Shown: positions 45,440 through 55,818, counted from the stretch's first letter. The stretch is DNA of 64,000 nucleotides from Prochlorococcus marinus str. MIT 9515 (GCF_000015665.1 NC_008817.1:1116001-1180000), one strand, 5' to 3'. Notes: generated from the sequence alone by a model not told the origin. Numbers and translations: made by a program.

Positions 45440-45997
45440 CTATTTCAAACCCTCCAAATTTACATTTAAAAATTTAGCTAATCTTGCACCTTCCTCCTCA
45501 ACTTGAAGTAGTGGTTTTAATTCACCTGCTCCGCTTAGAGGAAGTGCTTTTTTTCTCCCTTTAAGAACTAGTGCGATTCTTCTTCTTGGATTAAATCCCT
45601 CACTAATATCAAGTTTTACAGATTTAATTTCATCGAAATTTAGTTTGACTTCAATATCCTTAAATAATCCTTTTCTTTTAATCTCAACAGATTGGGAAAC
45701 TTTATCAAAAGAGTTGTAACCTGAACCGAAGTTTATAAAGACCAAATACCATAAATATATATTTAACAAATTAGCTATTACTCCATAAGCCCCCATTATT
45801 ATTCCTTGAGGTATAAAAAGTAAGGATGAAGGATTACCTAAAGGCAATAAGTCTCTTCCTGTGTAACTAGATATCGAAGCCAAGATAAAACCTATACCAC
45901 CAATGGTTAACATTCCACCGATAAGGTAATTTGATATTTTTCTTGACCCATTAATTTGTTGTTCAATTTTATTGAAAGAAGAAAGATTTGATTCCAT
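45440..45997 (-). CDS. ycf4: Photosystem I assembly protein Ycf4
   Basis: A 185-residue thylakoid protein. Two N-terminal helices (NYLIGGMLTIGGIGFILASI and LLFIPQGIIMGAYGVIANLL) flank the conserved SSYTGRDLLPLGNPS loop. The LFKDIEVKLNFDEIKSVKLD and EVEEGARLAKFLNVNLEG-type C-terminus is typical. Ycf4 scaffolds early steps of photosystem I assembly. It is divergent from psbD with 183 bp between starts. Confidence 0.95.
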   Translation of the reverse strand: MESNLSSFNKIEQQINGSRKISNYLIGGMLTIGGIGFILASISSYTGRDLLPLGNPSSLLFIPQGIIMGAYGVIANLLNIYLWYLVFINFGSGYNSFDKVSQSVEIKRKGLFKDIEVKLNFDEIKSVKLDISEGFNPRRRIALVLKGRKKALPLSGAGELKPLLQVEEEGARLAKFLNVNLEGLK

Positions 45998-46180
45998 AAT
46001 ATTTTTATCCTAAAGGCACATTTTATTAATTTAACAAATCACCTGAAGTATTATTACTTATTTTCAAAGCAAAAAGTCAGGAAAGCTTTACAAGGCGTTT
46101 CATATATACAAATATTTCCCCACTTTACTATCAATCTTTGTTAAAGTCGCAACGTATCCCGAAGCTAAAAACGATTTCTC

Positions 46181-47257
46181 ATGACGATCGCCGTTGGAAG
46201 CGCACCACAAAGAGGATGGTTTGATGTCCTTGATGATTGGTTAAAGCGCGACCGGTTTGTATTTATTGGTTGGTCCGGACTTCTTCTTTTACCTTGTGCA
46301 TATCTTGCAATAGGTGGATGGTTTGTCGGAACAACATTTGTCACCTCTTGGTACACACATGGAGTTGCAAGCTCCTACCTTGAAGGTTGTAACTTTTTAA
46401 CAGCAGCTGTAAGTACCCCTGGAGATGCCATGGGACACAGTCTTCTGTTTTTATGGGGCCCTGAAGCCCAAGGAAGTTTCGTAAGATGGCTACAACTTGG
46501 TGGTCTTTGGAACTTTGTTGCATTACATGGAGTATTTGGCCTTATAGGCTTTATGCTTCGTCAATTTGAAATTGCCGGTCTTGTAGGAATTAGACCTTAT
46601 AACGCCTTAGCTTTTTCAGCTGTAATTGCAGTATTTACAAGTATTTTCCTTATCTATCCTTTAGGACAGCATAGTTGGTTCTTCGCTCCTTCATTTGGAG
46701 TCGCAGCAATCTTCAGATATATTCTGTTCATTCAAGGTTTTCATAATATTACTTTAAACCCATTTCACATGATGGGTGTTGCTGGAATCCTAGGAGGAGC
46801 ACTTCTTTGTGCTATTCATGGAGCTACAGTACAAAATACATTGTATGAAGATACAAGTATTTACACAGATGGTAAGGTTCAAAGTTCAACTTTTAGAGCT
46901 TTCGATCCTACTCAGGAAGAAGAAACCTATTCAATGATTACAGCGAATAGATTTTGGAGCCAAATTTTTGGTATTGCTTTTTCTAACAAGCGTTTCCTTC
47001 ACTTCTTGATGTTATTCGTACCTGTAATGGGTATGTGGACATCTTCAATAGGTATTGTTGGTTTAGCACTTAACTTGAGAGCTTATGATTTCGTAAGTCA
47101 AGAGATACGTGCTGCAGAAGATCCTGAATTTGAAACTTTCTACACAAAGAATATACTTTTGAACGAAGGTATGCGAGCATGGATGTCTTCTGTGGATCAA
47201 CCACACGAAAATTTTGTATTCCCTGAGGAGGTTCTTCCACGTGGAAACGCCCTTTAA
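46181..47257 (+). CDS. psbD: Photosystem II D2 protein
   Basis: A 358-residue reaction-centre protein. Standard features are visible: [40 protein letters not shown], the region [39 protein letters not shown] (ligands to P680 chlorophyll and non-heme iron) and the C-terminal [20 protein letters not shown]. It is the first gene of the psbDC operon. psbC starts inside its last 17 bp, so their translation is coupled. Confidence 0.99.
   Translation: MTIAVGSAPQRGWFDVLDDWLKRDRFVFIGWSGLLLLPCAYLAIGGWFVGTTFVTSWYTHGVASSYLEGCNFLTAAVSTPGDAMGHSLLFLWGPEAQGSFVRWLQLGGLWNFVALHGVFGLIGFMLRQFEIAGLVGIRPYNALAFSAVIAVFTSIFLIYPLGQHSWFFAPSFGVAAIFRYILFIQGFHNITLNPFHMMGVAGILGGALLCAIHGATVQNTLYEDTSIYTDGKVQSSTFRAFDPTQEEETYSMITANRFWSQIFGIAFSNKRFLHFLMLFVPVMGMWTSSIGIVGLALNLRAYDFVSQEIRAAEDPEFETFYTKNILLNEGMRAWMSSVDQPHENFVFPEEVLPRGNAL
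47224..47231 (+). promoter_or_regulatory. Ribosome binding site of psbC inside psbD
   Basis: TGAGGAGG lies within the end of psbD, 10 bases before a GTG (47241). It decides that psbC starts at this GTG (protein start [14 protein letters not shown]) and not at an in-frame codon further upstream, as in other cyanobacteria and chloroplasts. Confidence 0.85.
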
Positions 47258-48623
47258 TAATTTATTAAGAGCTCCAAACCAAAGTATCGAGGAAACTGGA
47301 TACGCTTGGTACGTAGGCAACGCCAGATTAATTAATTTGTCTGGACGTTTATTAGGAGCTCACATTGCTCACTCTGGACTTATAGTCTTTTGGGCGGGAG
47401 CAATGATGCTTTTCGAGGTTAATCATTTTACATTTGATAAACCTATGTGGGAGCAAGGTTTAATCTGTATGCCACACGTTGCGATGTTTGGTTACGGAAT
47501 AGGACCTGGTGGTGAAGTAACAGACATCATGCCTTTCTTTCAGGCAGGTGTGGTTCATCTTATTGCTTCAGCTGTTCTTGGTTTTGGAGGTATCTACCAT
47601 TCATTAGCTGGACCCGAAAAGCTTGAAGAAGATTTTCCTTTCTTTTCTACGGATTGGAGAGATAAAAATCAAATGACCAATATTCTTGGATATCATTTGA
47701 TTGTTTTAGGAGTAGGTGCATTAGCTTGGTCAGTAAACTGGTGTTTTATTGGCGGTGCTTATGATACATGGGCTCCTGGAGGAGGAGAAGTAAGACTTGT
47801 CAACCCAACACTTGATCCTAGAGTTATCCTTGGTTATCTTTTCAGGTCACCTTGGGGCGGCGCTGGTTCAATAATTGGTGTCAACTCAATAGAAGATATT
47901 GTTGGGGGTCATGTCTACGTTGGTATAACCGCAATAATTGGAGGTATCTTCCACATCTTCACTAAGCCATTTGGCTGGGCGAGAAGAGCATTCATATGGA
48001 ATGGTGAAGGACTTTTAAGTTATGCACTTGGTGGAATATGTGTTGCAAGTTTTATTGCATCCACTTTCATTTGGTTTAACAACACTGCTTATCCCTCAGA
48101 ATTCTATGGTCCAACAAATGCTGAAGCTTCACAGGCACAAAGCTTTACTTTCTTAGTGAGAGACCAAAGAATTGGAGCCAACGTAGGTTCAACAATGGGA
48201 CCAACAGGATTAGGTAAATACCTCATGAGATCTCCTACTGGTGAGATTATATTTGGTGGTGAAACAATGAGATTTTGGGACTTCAGAGGACCATGGTTAG
48301 AACCTCTTAGAGGACCTAACGGATTGAGTCTTGAGAAGATTCAGAACGATATTCAGCCTTGGCAAGTAAGAAGAGCTGCTGAATATATGACTCATGCTCC
48401 TAACGCATCTATCAACTCAGTTGGTGGTATCATTACTGAGCCTAACGCTGTAAATTTTGTTAACCTAAGACAATGGTTAGCTGCAGCACAATTCTTCCTA
48501 GGATGGTTTACTTTCATTGGTCACCTTTGGCATGCTGGTCGTGCTAGAGCTGCCGCAGCCGGTTTCGAAAAAGGAATCGACAGAAAGAGTGAACCTGCTC
48601 TAGAAATGCCTGACATTGATTAA
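47241..48623 (+). CDS. psbC: Photosystem II CP43 chlorophyll protein
   Basis: A 460-residue core antenna protein with six helices. The GTG at 47241 gives [20 protein letters not shown]. Characteristic are [17 protein letters not shown], the large lumenal loop with [20 protein letters not shown] and [18 protein letters not shown], and the calcium/manganese-cluster ligand region with Glu/Arg of [14 protein letters not shown]. The C-terminal [20 protein letters not shown] is conserved. It overlaps psbD by 17 bp. Confidence 0.99.
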   Translation: METPFNNLLRAPNQSIEETGYAWYVGNARLINLSGRLLGAHIAHSGLIVFWAGAMMLFEVNHFTFDKPMWEQGLICMPHVAMFGYGIGPGGEVTDIMPFFQAGVVHLIASAVLGFGGIYHSLAGPEKLEEDFPFFSTDWRDKNQMTNILGYHLIVLGVGALAWSVNWCFIGGAYDTWAPGGGEVRLVNPTLDPRVILGYLFRSPWGGAGSIIGVNSIEDIVGGHVYVGITAIIGGIFHIFTKPFGWARRAFIWNGEGLLSYALGGICVASFIASTFIWFNNTAYPSEFYGPTNAEASQAQSFTFLVRDQRIGANVGSTMGPTGLGKYLMRSPTGEIIFGGETMRFWDFRGPWLEPLRGPNGLSLEKIQNDIQPWQVRRAAEYMTHAPNASINSVGGIITEPNAVNFVNLRQWLAAAQFFLGWFTFIGHLWHAGRARAAAAGFEKGIDRKSEPALEMPDID

Positions 48624-48638
48624 TTTAATCAAATTTCT

Positions 48639-48668
48639 AAAGACCCTTGCAAAGGGTCTTTTTTTTTG
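48639..48668 (+). terminator. Rho-independent terminator of psbDC
   Basis: AAGACCCTT-GCA-AAGGGTCTT forms a 10-bp stem with a three-base loop, followed by a run of nine T. It starts 15 bp after the psbC stop. Confidence 0.93.
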
Positions 48669-48678
48669 TGCAGAAAAT

Positions 48679-49293
48679 TCATTGTTTAATTAAATTATTT
48701 CTTAGCCACGGCAAACTTAAACCCATAACATTACTAAAACATCCTTCTATCTTCTCTATGTATTTACCTCCTCTTCCCTCTAAAGCAAACCCTCCCGCAC
48801 AATGAAGTGGTTCAAGAGAATCTACATAAATTTTTATCTCATCATCATTTAAATTAGAGAAATAAACTTTAGAGCTTACTGTTTTTTTTATTGTTTTAGT
48901 AACTCTAATTACTTTTGAAGTTAAATTAAAATTACCAAAAATTAGTGTATGGCCCGTATGTAAGAAACCAAACCCTCCAGACATTCTTCTCCATCTATTG
49001 AATGCCTCTTCTTTGTTTAATGGTTTTCCGAAAGCTGTTCCTTTAAATTCAAAGATTGAATCACAACCAAGAATTTCGACTGAACTATAATTAAATTCTT
49101 CTGACAATTCTATTTCTTTCATACCAAGAACTAGGCTGTTAGCTTTTTGAAAAGATAATTCCAATGCCATATTAGATATATCATTCTCTTTGATTAAAGA
49201 TTCATCAAAATTACTTGGAATTTGAATAAATTTGATATGAGAATTTTCTAGTAATTTCTTTCTAGATCGAGAAGCAGAGGCTAGAATTAACAC
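48679..49293 (-). CDS. maf: Maf-like nucleotide pyrophosphatase
   Basis: A 204-residue protein starting [19 protein letters not shown], the Maf N-terminal signature, with [20 protein letters not shown] (catalytic Asp and Lys) and a C-terminal [20 protein letters not shown]. Maf proteins hydrolyse non-canonical or modified nucleoside triphosphates. It is convergent with psbC across the terminator. Confidence 0.92.
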   Translation of the reverse strand: MLILASASRSRKKLLENSHIKFIQIPSNFDESLIKENDISNMALELSFQKANSLVLGMKEIELSEEFNYSSVEILGCDSIFEFKGTAFGKPLNKEEAFNRWRRMSGGFGFLHTGHTLIFGNFNLTSKVIRVTKTIKKTVSSKVYFSNLNDDEIKIYVDSLEPLHCAGGFALEGRGGKYIEKIEGCFSNVMGLSLPWLRNNLIKQ

Positions 49294-49359
49294 AAATTTT
49301 TTATTAAATTATACTTTAAATTAAAGATTATTAAATTAATAATTTAATATCAATAACGA

Positions 49360-50892
49360 ATGGAATTCACAGAAAACTATAATCCGAAAAATAAACCAAT
49401 TATGGTTTTAGGAACTTCTAGTGGAGCTGGTAAATCATTAACAGTCACTGCAATATGCAGGATATTGAAAAAACTTGGTGAAGAGCCAATACCTTTTAAA
49501 GGACAAAATATGAGTAACAATGCTTGGGTTGATTCTAATGGTGGAGAAATGGCATATTCACAAGCATTACAAGCATTTTCTTGCGGGATTAATCCTTCTT
49601 CCGAAATGAATCCTATTTTATTAAAACCACAGGGTGATTCTACAAGTGAAGTCATTCATTTAGGAAAAAGTGTAGGGATTTCAACAGCAAAAGATTACTA
49701 CAAAGATTGGTTTATGCCGGGATGGGAAGTTATTAAAAAAAGTATAAATATCATTTATGAGAAAAACAAAAATTGCCGATTAATCATTGAGGGGGCCGGA
49801 AGTCCTGTAGAAATGAACTTAATTCATAGGGATCTAACTAACTTAAGAGTTGCAAAGTATTTAGACGCGAGTTGTATTTTAGTAACGGATATTGAAAGAG
49901 GAGGCGTATTTGCACAAATAATAGGAACTCTTGAGTTAATGAAACCTGAAGAAAGAAAGCTCATAAAAGGGATATTAATAAATAGATTTAGAGGAGACCT
50001 TTCTTTATTTAAAGAAGGTAAAAAATGGATAGAAGATAAAACTAAAATTCCTGTTTTAGGAATAATTCCTTGGTTAAACGATAAATTCCCTCCAGAAGAT
50101 TCTTTAGATTTGTTAGAAAGAAAATCTTATTTGAGTAATCCTGAAATAAAAGTTGGGATTATAAAATTACCATCTATAAGTAATTTTTCAGATTTTGATC
50201 CATTAGAAAATGAAAATTCCATATTAATAGAATGGATCAGTGAAGCCCAAAACTTGAATCAATTTGATTTTATTATTATTCCTGGAAGTAAACAGACTAT
50301 AAAAGATCAACTATTTCTTAATGAGTCTGGATTGTCAAAAGAGATTAAAAACTATTCACACAATAATGGCAATATTTTCGGAATTTGTGGAGGTCTACAA
50401 ATGTTGGGAACAGTTCTAGAAGACCCATTTTTTAAAGAAGGCTCAAATTTTAATTCAGATCAATCAATTAAGGGGATTGGATTACTACCTTTAAAAACAA
50501 CTTTTCTTAAACATAAAATAACAAGACAAATTCACTCTGAATCAATTTGGCCGAACTCAACAAAAATCATTGGATTTGAGATACATAATGGAATTACTAA
50601 ATTAGATAGTAGTCATCTTGATACTTTAAAAACAAATCATATATTTAAAGATTTCGATCTTGGATGGTATAAAGAGAATAGAGAGGGAGGGACTATTGCG
50701 GGAACATACATTCATGGGATTTTTGAAAATGATGAATGGAGAGATCACTATATAAATTTAATTAGAAAGACTAAAAACAAACTGACATTAGACAAGAAAT
50801 CAAGATCATATAAAATGAAACGAGAATCTATTATTAACAATTTAGCGAACGAATTTAATAATCATTTCAATATTTCATTGCTATTAAATTGA
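49360..50892 (+). CDS. cobQ: Cobyric acid synthase
   Basis: A 510-residue cobalamin enzyme that amidates four side chains of adenosylcobyrinate a,c-diamide. The P-loop-like N-terminus is PIMVLGTSSGAGKSLTVTAI, with the conserved FKGQNMSNNAWV and MNPILLKPQGDSTSEVI. The C-terminal glutaminase has NIFGICGGLQMLG (catalytic Cys) and GTYIHGIFEND (His). Standard length. A 2Fe-2S protein gene overlaps its stop by 4 bp. Confidence 0.95.
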   Translation: MEFTENYNPKNKPIMVLGTSSGAGKSLTVTAICRILKKLGEEPIPFKGQNMSNNAWVDSNGGEMAYSQALQAFSCGINPSSEMNPILLKPQGDSTSEVIHLGKSVGISTAKDYYKDWFMPGWEVIKKSINIIYEKNKNCRLIIEGAGSPVEMNLIHRDLTNLRVAKYLDASCILVTDIERGGVFAQIIGTLELMKPEERKLIKGILINRFRGDLSLFKEGKKWIEDKTKIPVLGIIPWLNDKFPPEDSLDLLERKSYLSNPEIKVGIIKLPSISNFSDFDPLENENSILIEWISEAQNLNQFDFIIIPGSKQTIKDQLFLNESGLSKEIKNYSHNNGNIFGICGGLQMLGTVLEDPFFKEGSNFNSDQSIKGIGLLPLKTTFLKHKITRQIHSESIWPNSTKIIGFEIHNGITKLDSSHLDTLKTNHIFKDFDLGWYKENREGGTIAGTYIHGIFENDEWRDHYINLIRKTKNKLTLDKKSRSYKMKRESIINNLANEFNNHFNISLLLN

Positions 50893-51134
50893 CAAACTCT
50901 AAAATTAAAATCACTTGGCCAAATAATATTGATACATATGCCTATGATGGAGACGATTGGTTTCTAATTGCTGAAAAGGTAGGTTTGGAAATCCCGACTG
51001 GCTGTCTAACAGGGAGTTGTGGTGCCTGTGAAATAGATGTCAATGGGGGAACAGTGAGGCCTTGTATAAGTAGTATAAAAAAGAATAAAGAATCTACATT
51101 AAAAGTTTCATTTACTACTGACCCATTCTGGTGA
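50889..51134 (+). CDS. Small 2Fe-2S protein with SdhB-like cysteine spacing
   Basis: An 81-residue protein starting at a TTG that overlaps the cobQ stop (TTGA). The cysteines C39, C44, C47 and C59 (IPTGCLTGSCGACEIDVNGG then TVRPC) have the spacing C-x4-C-x2-C-x11-C. This is the spacing of the N-terminal 2Fe-2S domain of succinate dehydrogenase subunit B and CoxS-like proteins; plant-type ferredoxins have about 29 residues before the last Cys. It is a stand-alone electron carrier, partner unknown; coupling to cobQ suggests co-expression. Confidence 0.8.
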   Translation: MTNSKIKITWPNNIDTYAYDGDDWFLIAEKVGLEIPTGCLTGSCGACEIDVNGGTVRPCISSIKKNKESTLKVSFTTDPFW

Positions 51135-51145
51135 AACTAGATTAT

Positions 51146-52114
51146 CTAAAATATAAAATTCAACTTAATGCCAAATCGATATACTTTATCCTCAAGAAGC
51201 TGTCCAATATCCTGAACACCTGCTGCATTGGAATAATATAAATCAATTGATTTTCCTGGTCGGAAAGAATATCTTAATCCTAATGAGGAGCTGAAATCTT
51301 GTTCATTTTTCAATGAAGTATTTATTTCAGGAATAAGCTGCAAATTATCTAATAAATTAATATAACTTGAGATACCAACCGCCCCAAAAGTTTCTATCTC
51401 ACTAAAAAAGTATTTTGGACTAATATTAAAAACAACCTTATCATTAATTCTTATAGTATTTATTAATTCAGTGATTAGGTAACCTTGATTAGTCTTTTCA
51501 TTACTTCCAAAGGATGTTCTAAATGTCATCCAAAAAGGATCAAAATTTTGTGGACTAAGAATTAATAATTTACCTCCTACTCTATAATTAAAATTGTTCT
51601 TGCTCAAAAATGTCCTTTGCAGACTTGAATGTTTATTATCAACTAAACTCACACCATCAAAAGATCCAGCACTTAGTTCTAATTGAAATATATTTGATAA
51701 AGAATAACCATAAAATCCAAACAAATTACCTTTTGAGTCATAATTCAAATTTATTTGTGAAGTCCCCTCATTAGGTATCAAAGCATTGCTGACCGTGATT
51801 CCACCAAAATTAAGTAATCTATTTCTTTTATTGAGAGACTGCGTGAATATATCTTTATCCTTATCTTTACCTTTATTTCTATAATCATTAAGGTTTTCTA
51901 TATTAGGTTTTAAGTCAATTTCATTTTGAAAATAACTTTCATCATCCTTATATGATTTCCAAATAATCTTTTCTAGATTATTTGAATTTTTTTCTTGAAC
52001 TTTCTCCCATCTAATTGAATTTATTTCGCGAGACTCTTTTTTATCTTTTTCTGCAAAAACAACCAAAGAATTTAATAATTGAGTAAATATAAAGATAAAA
52101 AAAAATAACCTCAT
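51146..52114 (-). CDS. Predicted outer-membrane protein
   Basis: A 322-residue protein with a signal peptide (LFFFIFIFTQLLNSLVVFA then EKDKK). A charged helical region follows, then about 200 residues of alternating amphipathic strands with aromatic ends (FGFYGYSLSNIFQLELSAGS; GLRYSFRPGKSIDLYYSNAA), ending VYRFGIKLNFIF: a C-terminal Phe as in outer-membrane beta-barrels. No family recognised; transport or assembly role unknown. It is downstream of the large membrane protein on the same strand. Confidence 0.65.
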   Translation of the reverse strand: MRLFFFIFIFTQLLNSLVVFAEKDKKESREINSIRWEKVQEKNSNNLEKIIWKSYKDDESYFQNEIDLKPNIENLNDYRNKGKDKDKDIFTQSLNKRNRLLNFGGITVSNALIPNEGTSQINLNYDSKGNLFGFYGYSLSNIFQLELSAGSFDGVSLVDNKHSSLQRTFLSKNNFNYRVGGKLLILSPQNFDPFWMTFRTSFGSNEKTNQGYLITELINTIRINDKVVFNISPKYFFSEIETFGAVGISSYINLLDNLQLIPEINTSLKNEQDFSSSLGLRYSFRPGKSIDLYYSNAAGVQDIGQLLEDKVYRFGIKLNFIF

Positions 52115-52176
52115 TTAGAAAAATCTTCGACTTATCAATTTAACCCTTTAATAATACTCCTTATAAACTATATCTA

Positions 52177-54036
52177 TCAATTCAACTTAGAAATCAAATA
52201 GCCGTAGGCACTCGAACCGCTCCAGCCAACAAATTTGTCCATCTCGAAGTGTATATCCCTTTTAAATTCATATGAATCAACTATTTGCAAACTATCTGAT
52301 TTTTTTATACAACCATCAGAAAACACTTCTAAAGATTTTCGTTGTTCTTCATTATTTAGTTGCAGTGGTTCACTATGACCATAAATAAAAGCCAAATTTG
52401 TAGATGTGATCCTATTATTTATACTACATTCTTTTCCTACTACTGAGCTCCATTCTTTGTCCCCATGAGTCCAATAGAGTGACCATAAATCATGCTGGCC
52501 TATTGTAGAAGGATATATGTTACTTTTATCAGCCATTTGATATAATTTTTCTCTTTGATAGTTGGTATAATTCACCGAATTTGTAGAAACAAAAAGTCCT
52601 ATCGTAAAAAAGAGTGATAAAGAAATAGGCAGCAAAAATTTAAAATTCCAAAAATTATAAAAAGCCTGATCACAAAGGTATACAAAATAGGTAATTACTG
52701 GTATCCAAAAACATGGAAACAAATAAATATTATGTCTAGATGGAGCGAAGGCATAATTTCCTTTAAATGAAAAAGATATTGTAATTAATAAAACACTAAA
52801 AATAATTAGGGCAACAATTCTTGACAATTTTGTGACTCTAAATAAGAAAACAAATGATGGTATAACAAAAAGAAATAACACAAAAGATGAAAAGCCTTGT
52901 CCGTTTCTAAATGGATAGATCGATAGAGAAGCTAATCTGGATATTGCATGAACTAGATGTATAAAATTTGTGTTCAATGAATAACTCTGTAGATCCAACT
53001 TATATAAAAGTCCATCACCATAGGCCCATTGAGCTGTACCTTCATTTTGGCTAATTATAGAAATTAATTTAAAGTAGTGATATTTCGAAAAACCCAATAA
53101 AAGCGAAATGGAAAATGTTATTCCTAAAGTTGAATAGAATTTTGGTTTTTTGTTGATAAAAATAACAGAATTTTTTCGATATATTTTTTTAATAATTTTC
53201 AAGGGTTGTTTTTCAGTGAATAAAAAATAAAAACTTGCTAGCAATATGCCAAGATATAAAAATATAGTTTGAAATCCCAACAACGAAGAAAGCCATATGA
53301 TTAATAATGTGTAAAGCAGTGGAATATCAAATGTTTTATTGGAAAAGGTTTGATTACTACCATTGATCTTAATTTGGTAAGTATAAAAAGAGGTAAATAA
53401 AGATAAACAAATCAAAGTACTTATTGCAGGGAGCTGATATGGCATATAGGAACTTGCATGTAACATCAATTCCGGATTAAAACATACGATTAAGATCGAT
53501 AAAAAATCAATTAAGTATCTAATTCTTTGGAAATTTTTAATTCTAATTTTATCTTTAAAAGAATAAAAAATAGTTGTTATGTTATTACTCAAAAGGTATG
53601 CTGTTAAGACTGCACTTATAAATCCAACCACTAAAGTGGCAAATCTAGTCCAATCCAAACCAAACTTTAAGAATGGAATAGTTAGAGGAAGATAGATAAA
53701 CCCCCATAAAGGTGGATAAGTGCCCCAACCTTCTCTACATGTTTTTAGAGTTGCTTGTAATAGATTTATAGGTTTGATACTTTGAAAGTCTATTGGGTAG
53801 GCAATCTGTGAGGAAAGCGGGAAATTATTACTTGATTCAAATGAATTTATTTTTTTAATAACATCAAAAAAAGTACCATAATCATCTACATTTCTCCAGC
53901 TTGAAGGACCAATTATTAGCCAAAACAAAAAAGAAAAAACAGCTAGCAAATAAAAGATTAAAGATGGTTTCCAAAAACTAAATTTTATAGAGTTAAAGTA
54001 ATTGACTAAATTCTCTTTATTAGATTTACTTATCAT
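52177..54036 (-). CDS. Large polytopic membrane protein, possibly a GT39/GT83-like glycosyltransferase
   Basis: A 619-residue inner-membrane protein when started at ATG 54036 (MISKSNKENLVNYFN); in-frame ATGs at 54060 and 54075 are also possible. About 12 hydrophobic helices follow. The first loop has SSWRNVDDYGTFFDVIKKIN, an Asp-Asp pair after helix 1, typical of GT-C enzymes that use lipid-linked sugars. The C-terminal soluble part has the W-x-Y-W-T-H-G-D region. The assignment to GT-C rests on topology and this Asp pair only. Confidence 0.6.
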   Translation of the reverse strand: MISKSNKENLVNYFNSIKFSFWKPSLIFYLLAVFSFLFWLIIGPSSWRNVDDYGTFFDVIKKINSFESSNNFPLSSQIAYPIDFQSIKPINLLQATLKTCREGWGTYPPLWGFIYLPLTIPFLKFGLDWTRFATLVVGFISAVLTAYLLSNNITTIFYSFKDKIRIKNFQRIRYLIDFLSILIVCFNPELMLHASSYMPYQLPAISTLICLSLFTSFYTYQIKINGSNQTFSNKTFDIPLLYTLLIIWLSSLLGFQTIFLYLGILLASFYFLFTEKQPLKIIKKIYRKNSVIFINKKPKFYSTLGITFSISLLLGFSKYHYFKLISIISQNEGTAQWAYGDGLLYKLDLQSYSLNTNFIHLVHAISRLASLSIYPFRNGQGFSSFVLFLFVIPSFVFLFRVTKLSRIVALIIFSVLLITISFSFKGNYAFAPSRHNIYLFPCFWIPVITYFVYLCDQAFYNFWNFKFLLPISLSLFFTIGLFVSTNSVNYTNYQREKLYQMADKSNIYPSTIGQHDLWSLYWTHGDKEWSSVVGKECSINNRITSTNLAFIYGHSEPLQLNNEEQRKSLEVFSDGCIKKSDSLQIVDSYEFKRDIHFEMDKFVGWSGSSAYGYLISKLN

Positions 54037-54075
54037 CTTCTGGATAAAAATAACACTCATATTATAAGTATGCAC

Positions 54076-54556
54076 TTACGAAGGCAATTACTTGTTTTCT
54101 AAAAATTAGAAAACTATATATATCTGATAAATATCCTTACAATTTAAAAAATATTAACTCTGCTTTCAAATAATTTTCAGCAAATTAATTATCTAAATAA
54201 AGTTGTTTGATGTTTCTCTTTTTTTAAGAAGATCCTTTTCCAAACCTTTTAAAATAAAAAATAATGATTATATTTGATTATTTTATTTAGAAACTACCGA
54301 CATTAAAAAGAAGAGAGGGTGTAAGTTGAGAAAATTTCAATAGAAACCCTCATTAACTCAATGACATTTATATTTTTATAAAACATTCAAATTCTCCGAA
54401 GAGTTTTTGAGAAAAGAAGGTTTGACATTGTCTAAAATCTCTTGACAAAAGAAAAAATCTTTGTGAAGAAAATAGAAAAATAAAAGTTAATGCTTTTATT
54501 TAAAACTATTTTGACCCTATTAGAATGCCCCGAAAGAGTCAGACAATATAGAAAAA
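54076..54556. other. Spacer between membrane-protein gene and tRNA-Ser
   Basis: About 480 bp without a supported gene. It contains the hairpin at 54315-54351, 205 bp beyond the 3' end of the tRNA. Open frames across the tRNA (54432-54635) are not real genes. Confidence 0.5.
54315..54351 (-). terminator. Hairpin, possible terminator or small-RNA end
   Basis: GAGGGT (54315-54320) pairs with ACCCTC (54346-54351), with an inner TTGA/TCAA pair. On the minus strand it is followed by TCTTCTTTTT. It could end the tRNA-Ser transcript or a small RNA in the spacer. Confidence 0.45.
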
Positions 54557-54641
54557 CGGAGAGGGTGGGATTCGAACCCACGAACAGTCTCCTGTTAAAC
54601 GATTTCGAGTCGTTCGCTTTCGACCACTCAGCCACCTCTCC
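54557..54641 (-). tRNA. trnS-CGA: tRNA-Ser(CGA)
   Basis: On the minus strand an 85-base cloverleaf: acceptor stem GGAGAGG/CCTCTCC with discriminator G, D-arm GGCTGAGTGGTC, anticodon stem AACGA/TCGTT with loop CTCGAAA (anticodon CGA), a long variable arm typical of serine tRNAs, and the T-arm GTGGGTTCGAATCCCAC. CCA is not encoded. Confidence 0.96.
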
Positions 54642-54693
54642 GTAATTAAATGCTAAATGAAATAAGGTATAAAAATAATGGATATCATATTCT

Positions 54694-55716
54694 TTAATCC
54701 CAACCAGCTTCTCTCATCATTCTAATAGCTATTGAATTATTATTTCCAAGGTCCTCAACAGTTACCTTATCAGGAGTGAATTCGCCAAAGTTTTTAACAA
54801 TCTGATTTTGATTAACCTCTTTTAATGGATGTTCGAAAGTAGGAGCGGCTAATCCTTTACTTCCTTCAGGAGAAGCTAAAAACTCTAGAAGTTTAACGGC
54901 TTCAGCTTTATTTGTGGCATATTTAGCAACTCCTCCCGCACTAATATTTACATGTGCTGGATTAGGGGTAATAACAGTTGTTTTTCTGGCGTACAAAGTA
55001 TCTCTTCTACCATTTACACCGGCAAGCATTCTTGCGACATAGTAATGATTAACTATTCCAACTCCACATTTCTTTTTCGAAACGGCTCTAACTATTGAAA
55101 TATCGCCAGGGAAAAAAGGTTGGGAAACATTAGAAATCATTCCGTTTAACCATGTTTTTGTAGCCTCTTGCCCCTTATTAACAATTTGATTTGCAACGAG
55201 GGATTGATTATATGGACTCTTTCTATTCCTTAGACACACTTTACCTTTTAAAGCGGGGTCTGCTAGATCTGTATAATCCTTTATTTTGCTTACATCTACA
55301 ACTTTAGGGTTAACAACCATAACCCTGACTCTTCTTGTCAATGCATACCATTCTTTCCCAGGATCTTTTAATCCAACGGGGACATCATTTTCTAGGCTAG
55401 ATGATTCAATTTTTTGAAGCAAGCCTGCTTTAGCAGCATTAGTTATTCTGGCCGCATCAACAAGTAAAATCAAATCAGCCTGAGAGTTTTTCCCTTCTCT
55501 TCTTAATCTCTCTATGAGAGATATTCCTGCAGCTTCAATAAGCCGAACTTTAATTCCAGTCTCCTCTGCAAATTTTTTATAAACATTCCTGTCAGTATTG
55601 TAATGTCTGCCTGAGTAAATCTTGACTTCCCTTTCTGAGGAATTAACAGGAGCAATAACATTAAAAAGAAATGTACATGTTAATGCTGAGTAGAGCAATT
55701 TCTTGAGTTTTTGCAC
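54694..55716 (-). CDS. futA: Periplasmic ferric-iron-binding protein (FutA/IdiA type)
   Basis: A 340-residue exported protein with a signal peptide (LLYSALTCTFLFNVIAPVNS). The first strand EVKIYSGRHYNTDRNVYKKF has the His/Tyr iron-ligand region, and GVGIVNHYYVARML holds the tyrosine pair of the C-lobe. The arginine-rich region (LTRRVRVMVVNPKVVD) is typical of FutA/IdiA. It binds Fe(III) for an ABC importer and is induced by iron starvation. It is divergent from a PiuC-type dioxygenase with 102 bp between starts, which probably holds shared regulatory sites. Confidence 0.93.
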   Translation of the reverse strand: MQKLKKLLYSALTCTFLFNVIAPVNSSEREVKIYSGRHYNTDRNVYKKFAEETGIKVRLIEAAGISLIERLRREGKNSQADLILLVDAARITNAAKAGLLQKIESSSLENDVPVGLKDPGKEWYALTRRVRVMVVNPKVVDVSKIKDYTDLADPALKGKVCLRNRKSPYNQSLVANQIVNKGQEATKTWLNGMISNVSQPFFPGDISIVRAVSKKKCGVGIVNHYYVARMLAGVNGRRDTLYARKTTVITPNPAHVNISAGGVAKYATNKAEAVKLLEFLASPEGSKGLAAPTFEHPLKEVNQNQIVKNFGEFTPDKVTVEDLGNNNSIAIRMMREAGWD

Positions 55717-55818
55717 TTTTTCTAAATAGTATCTATCGTTACTTTATATATATTAAAAGCACAAGAATTCTAAAAGATATTTTCTTTACCTCATCTTGTA
55801 TCATTTCTTATAATCAAA

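Noticed and set aside
54257-54275. AATAATGATTATATTTGAT, weak Fur-box resemblance
   Set aside because: Too many mismatches and 180 bp from the nearest start; expected by chance.
54432-54635. 67-codon minus-strand frame
   Set aside because: Runs through tRNA-Ser; not a protein gene.
55717-55818. Shared futA/piuC intergenic region inspected for a Fur box
   Set aside because: No sequence close enough to the consensus, although iron control is biologically likely.
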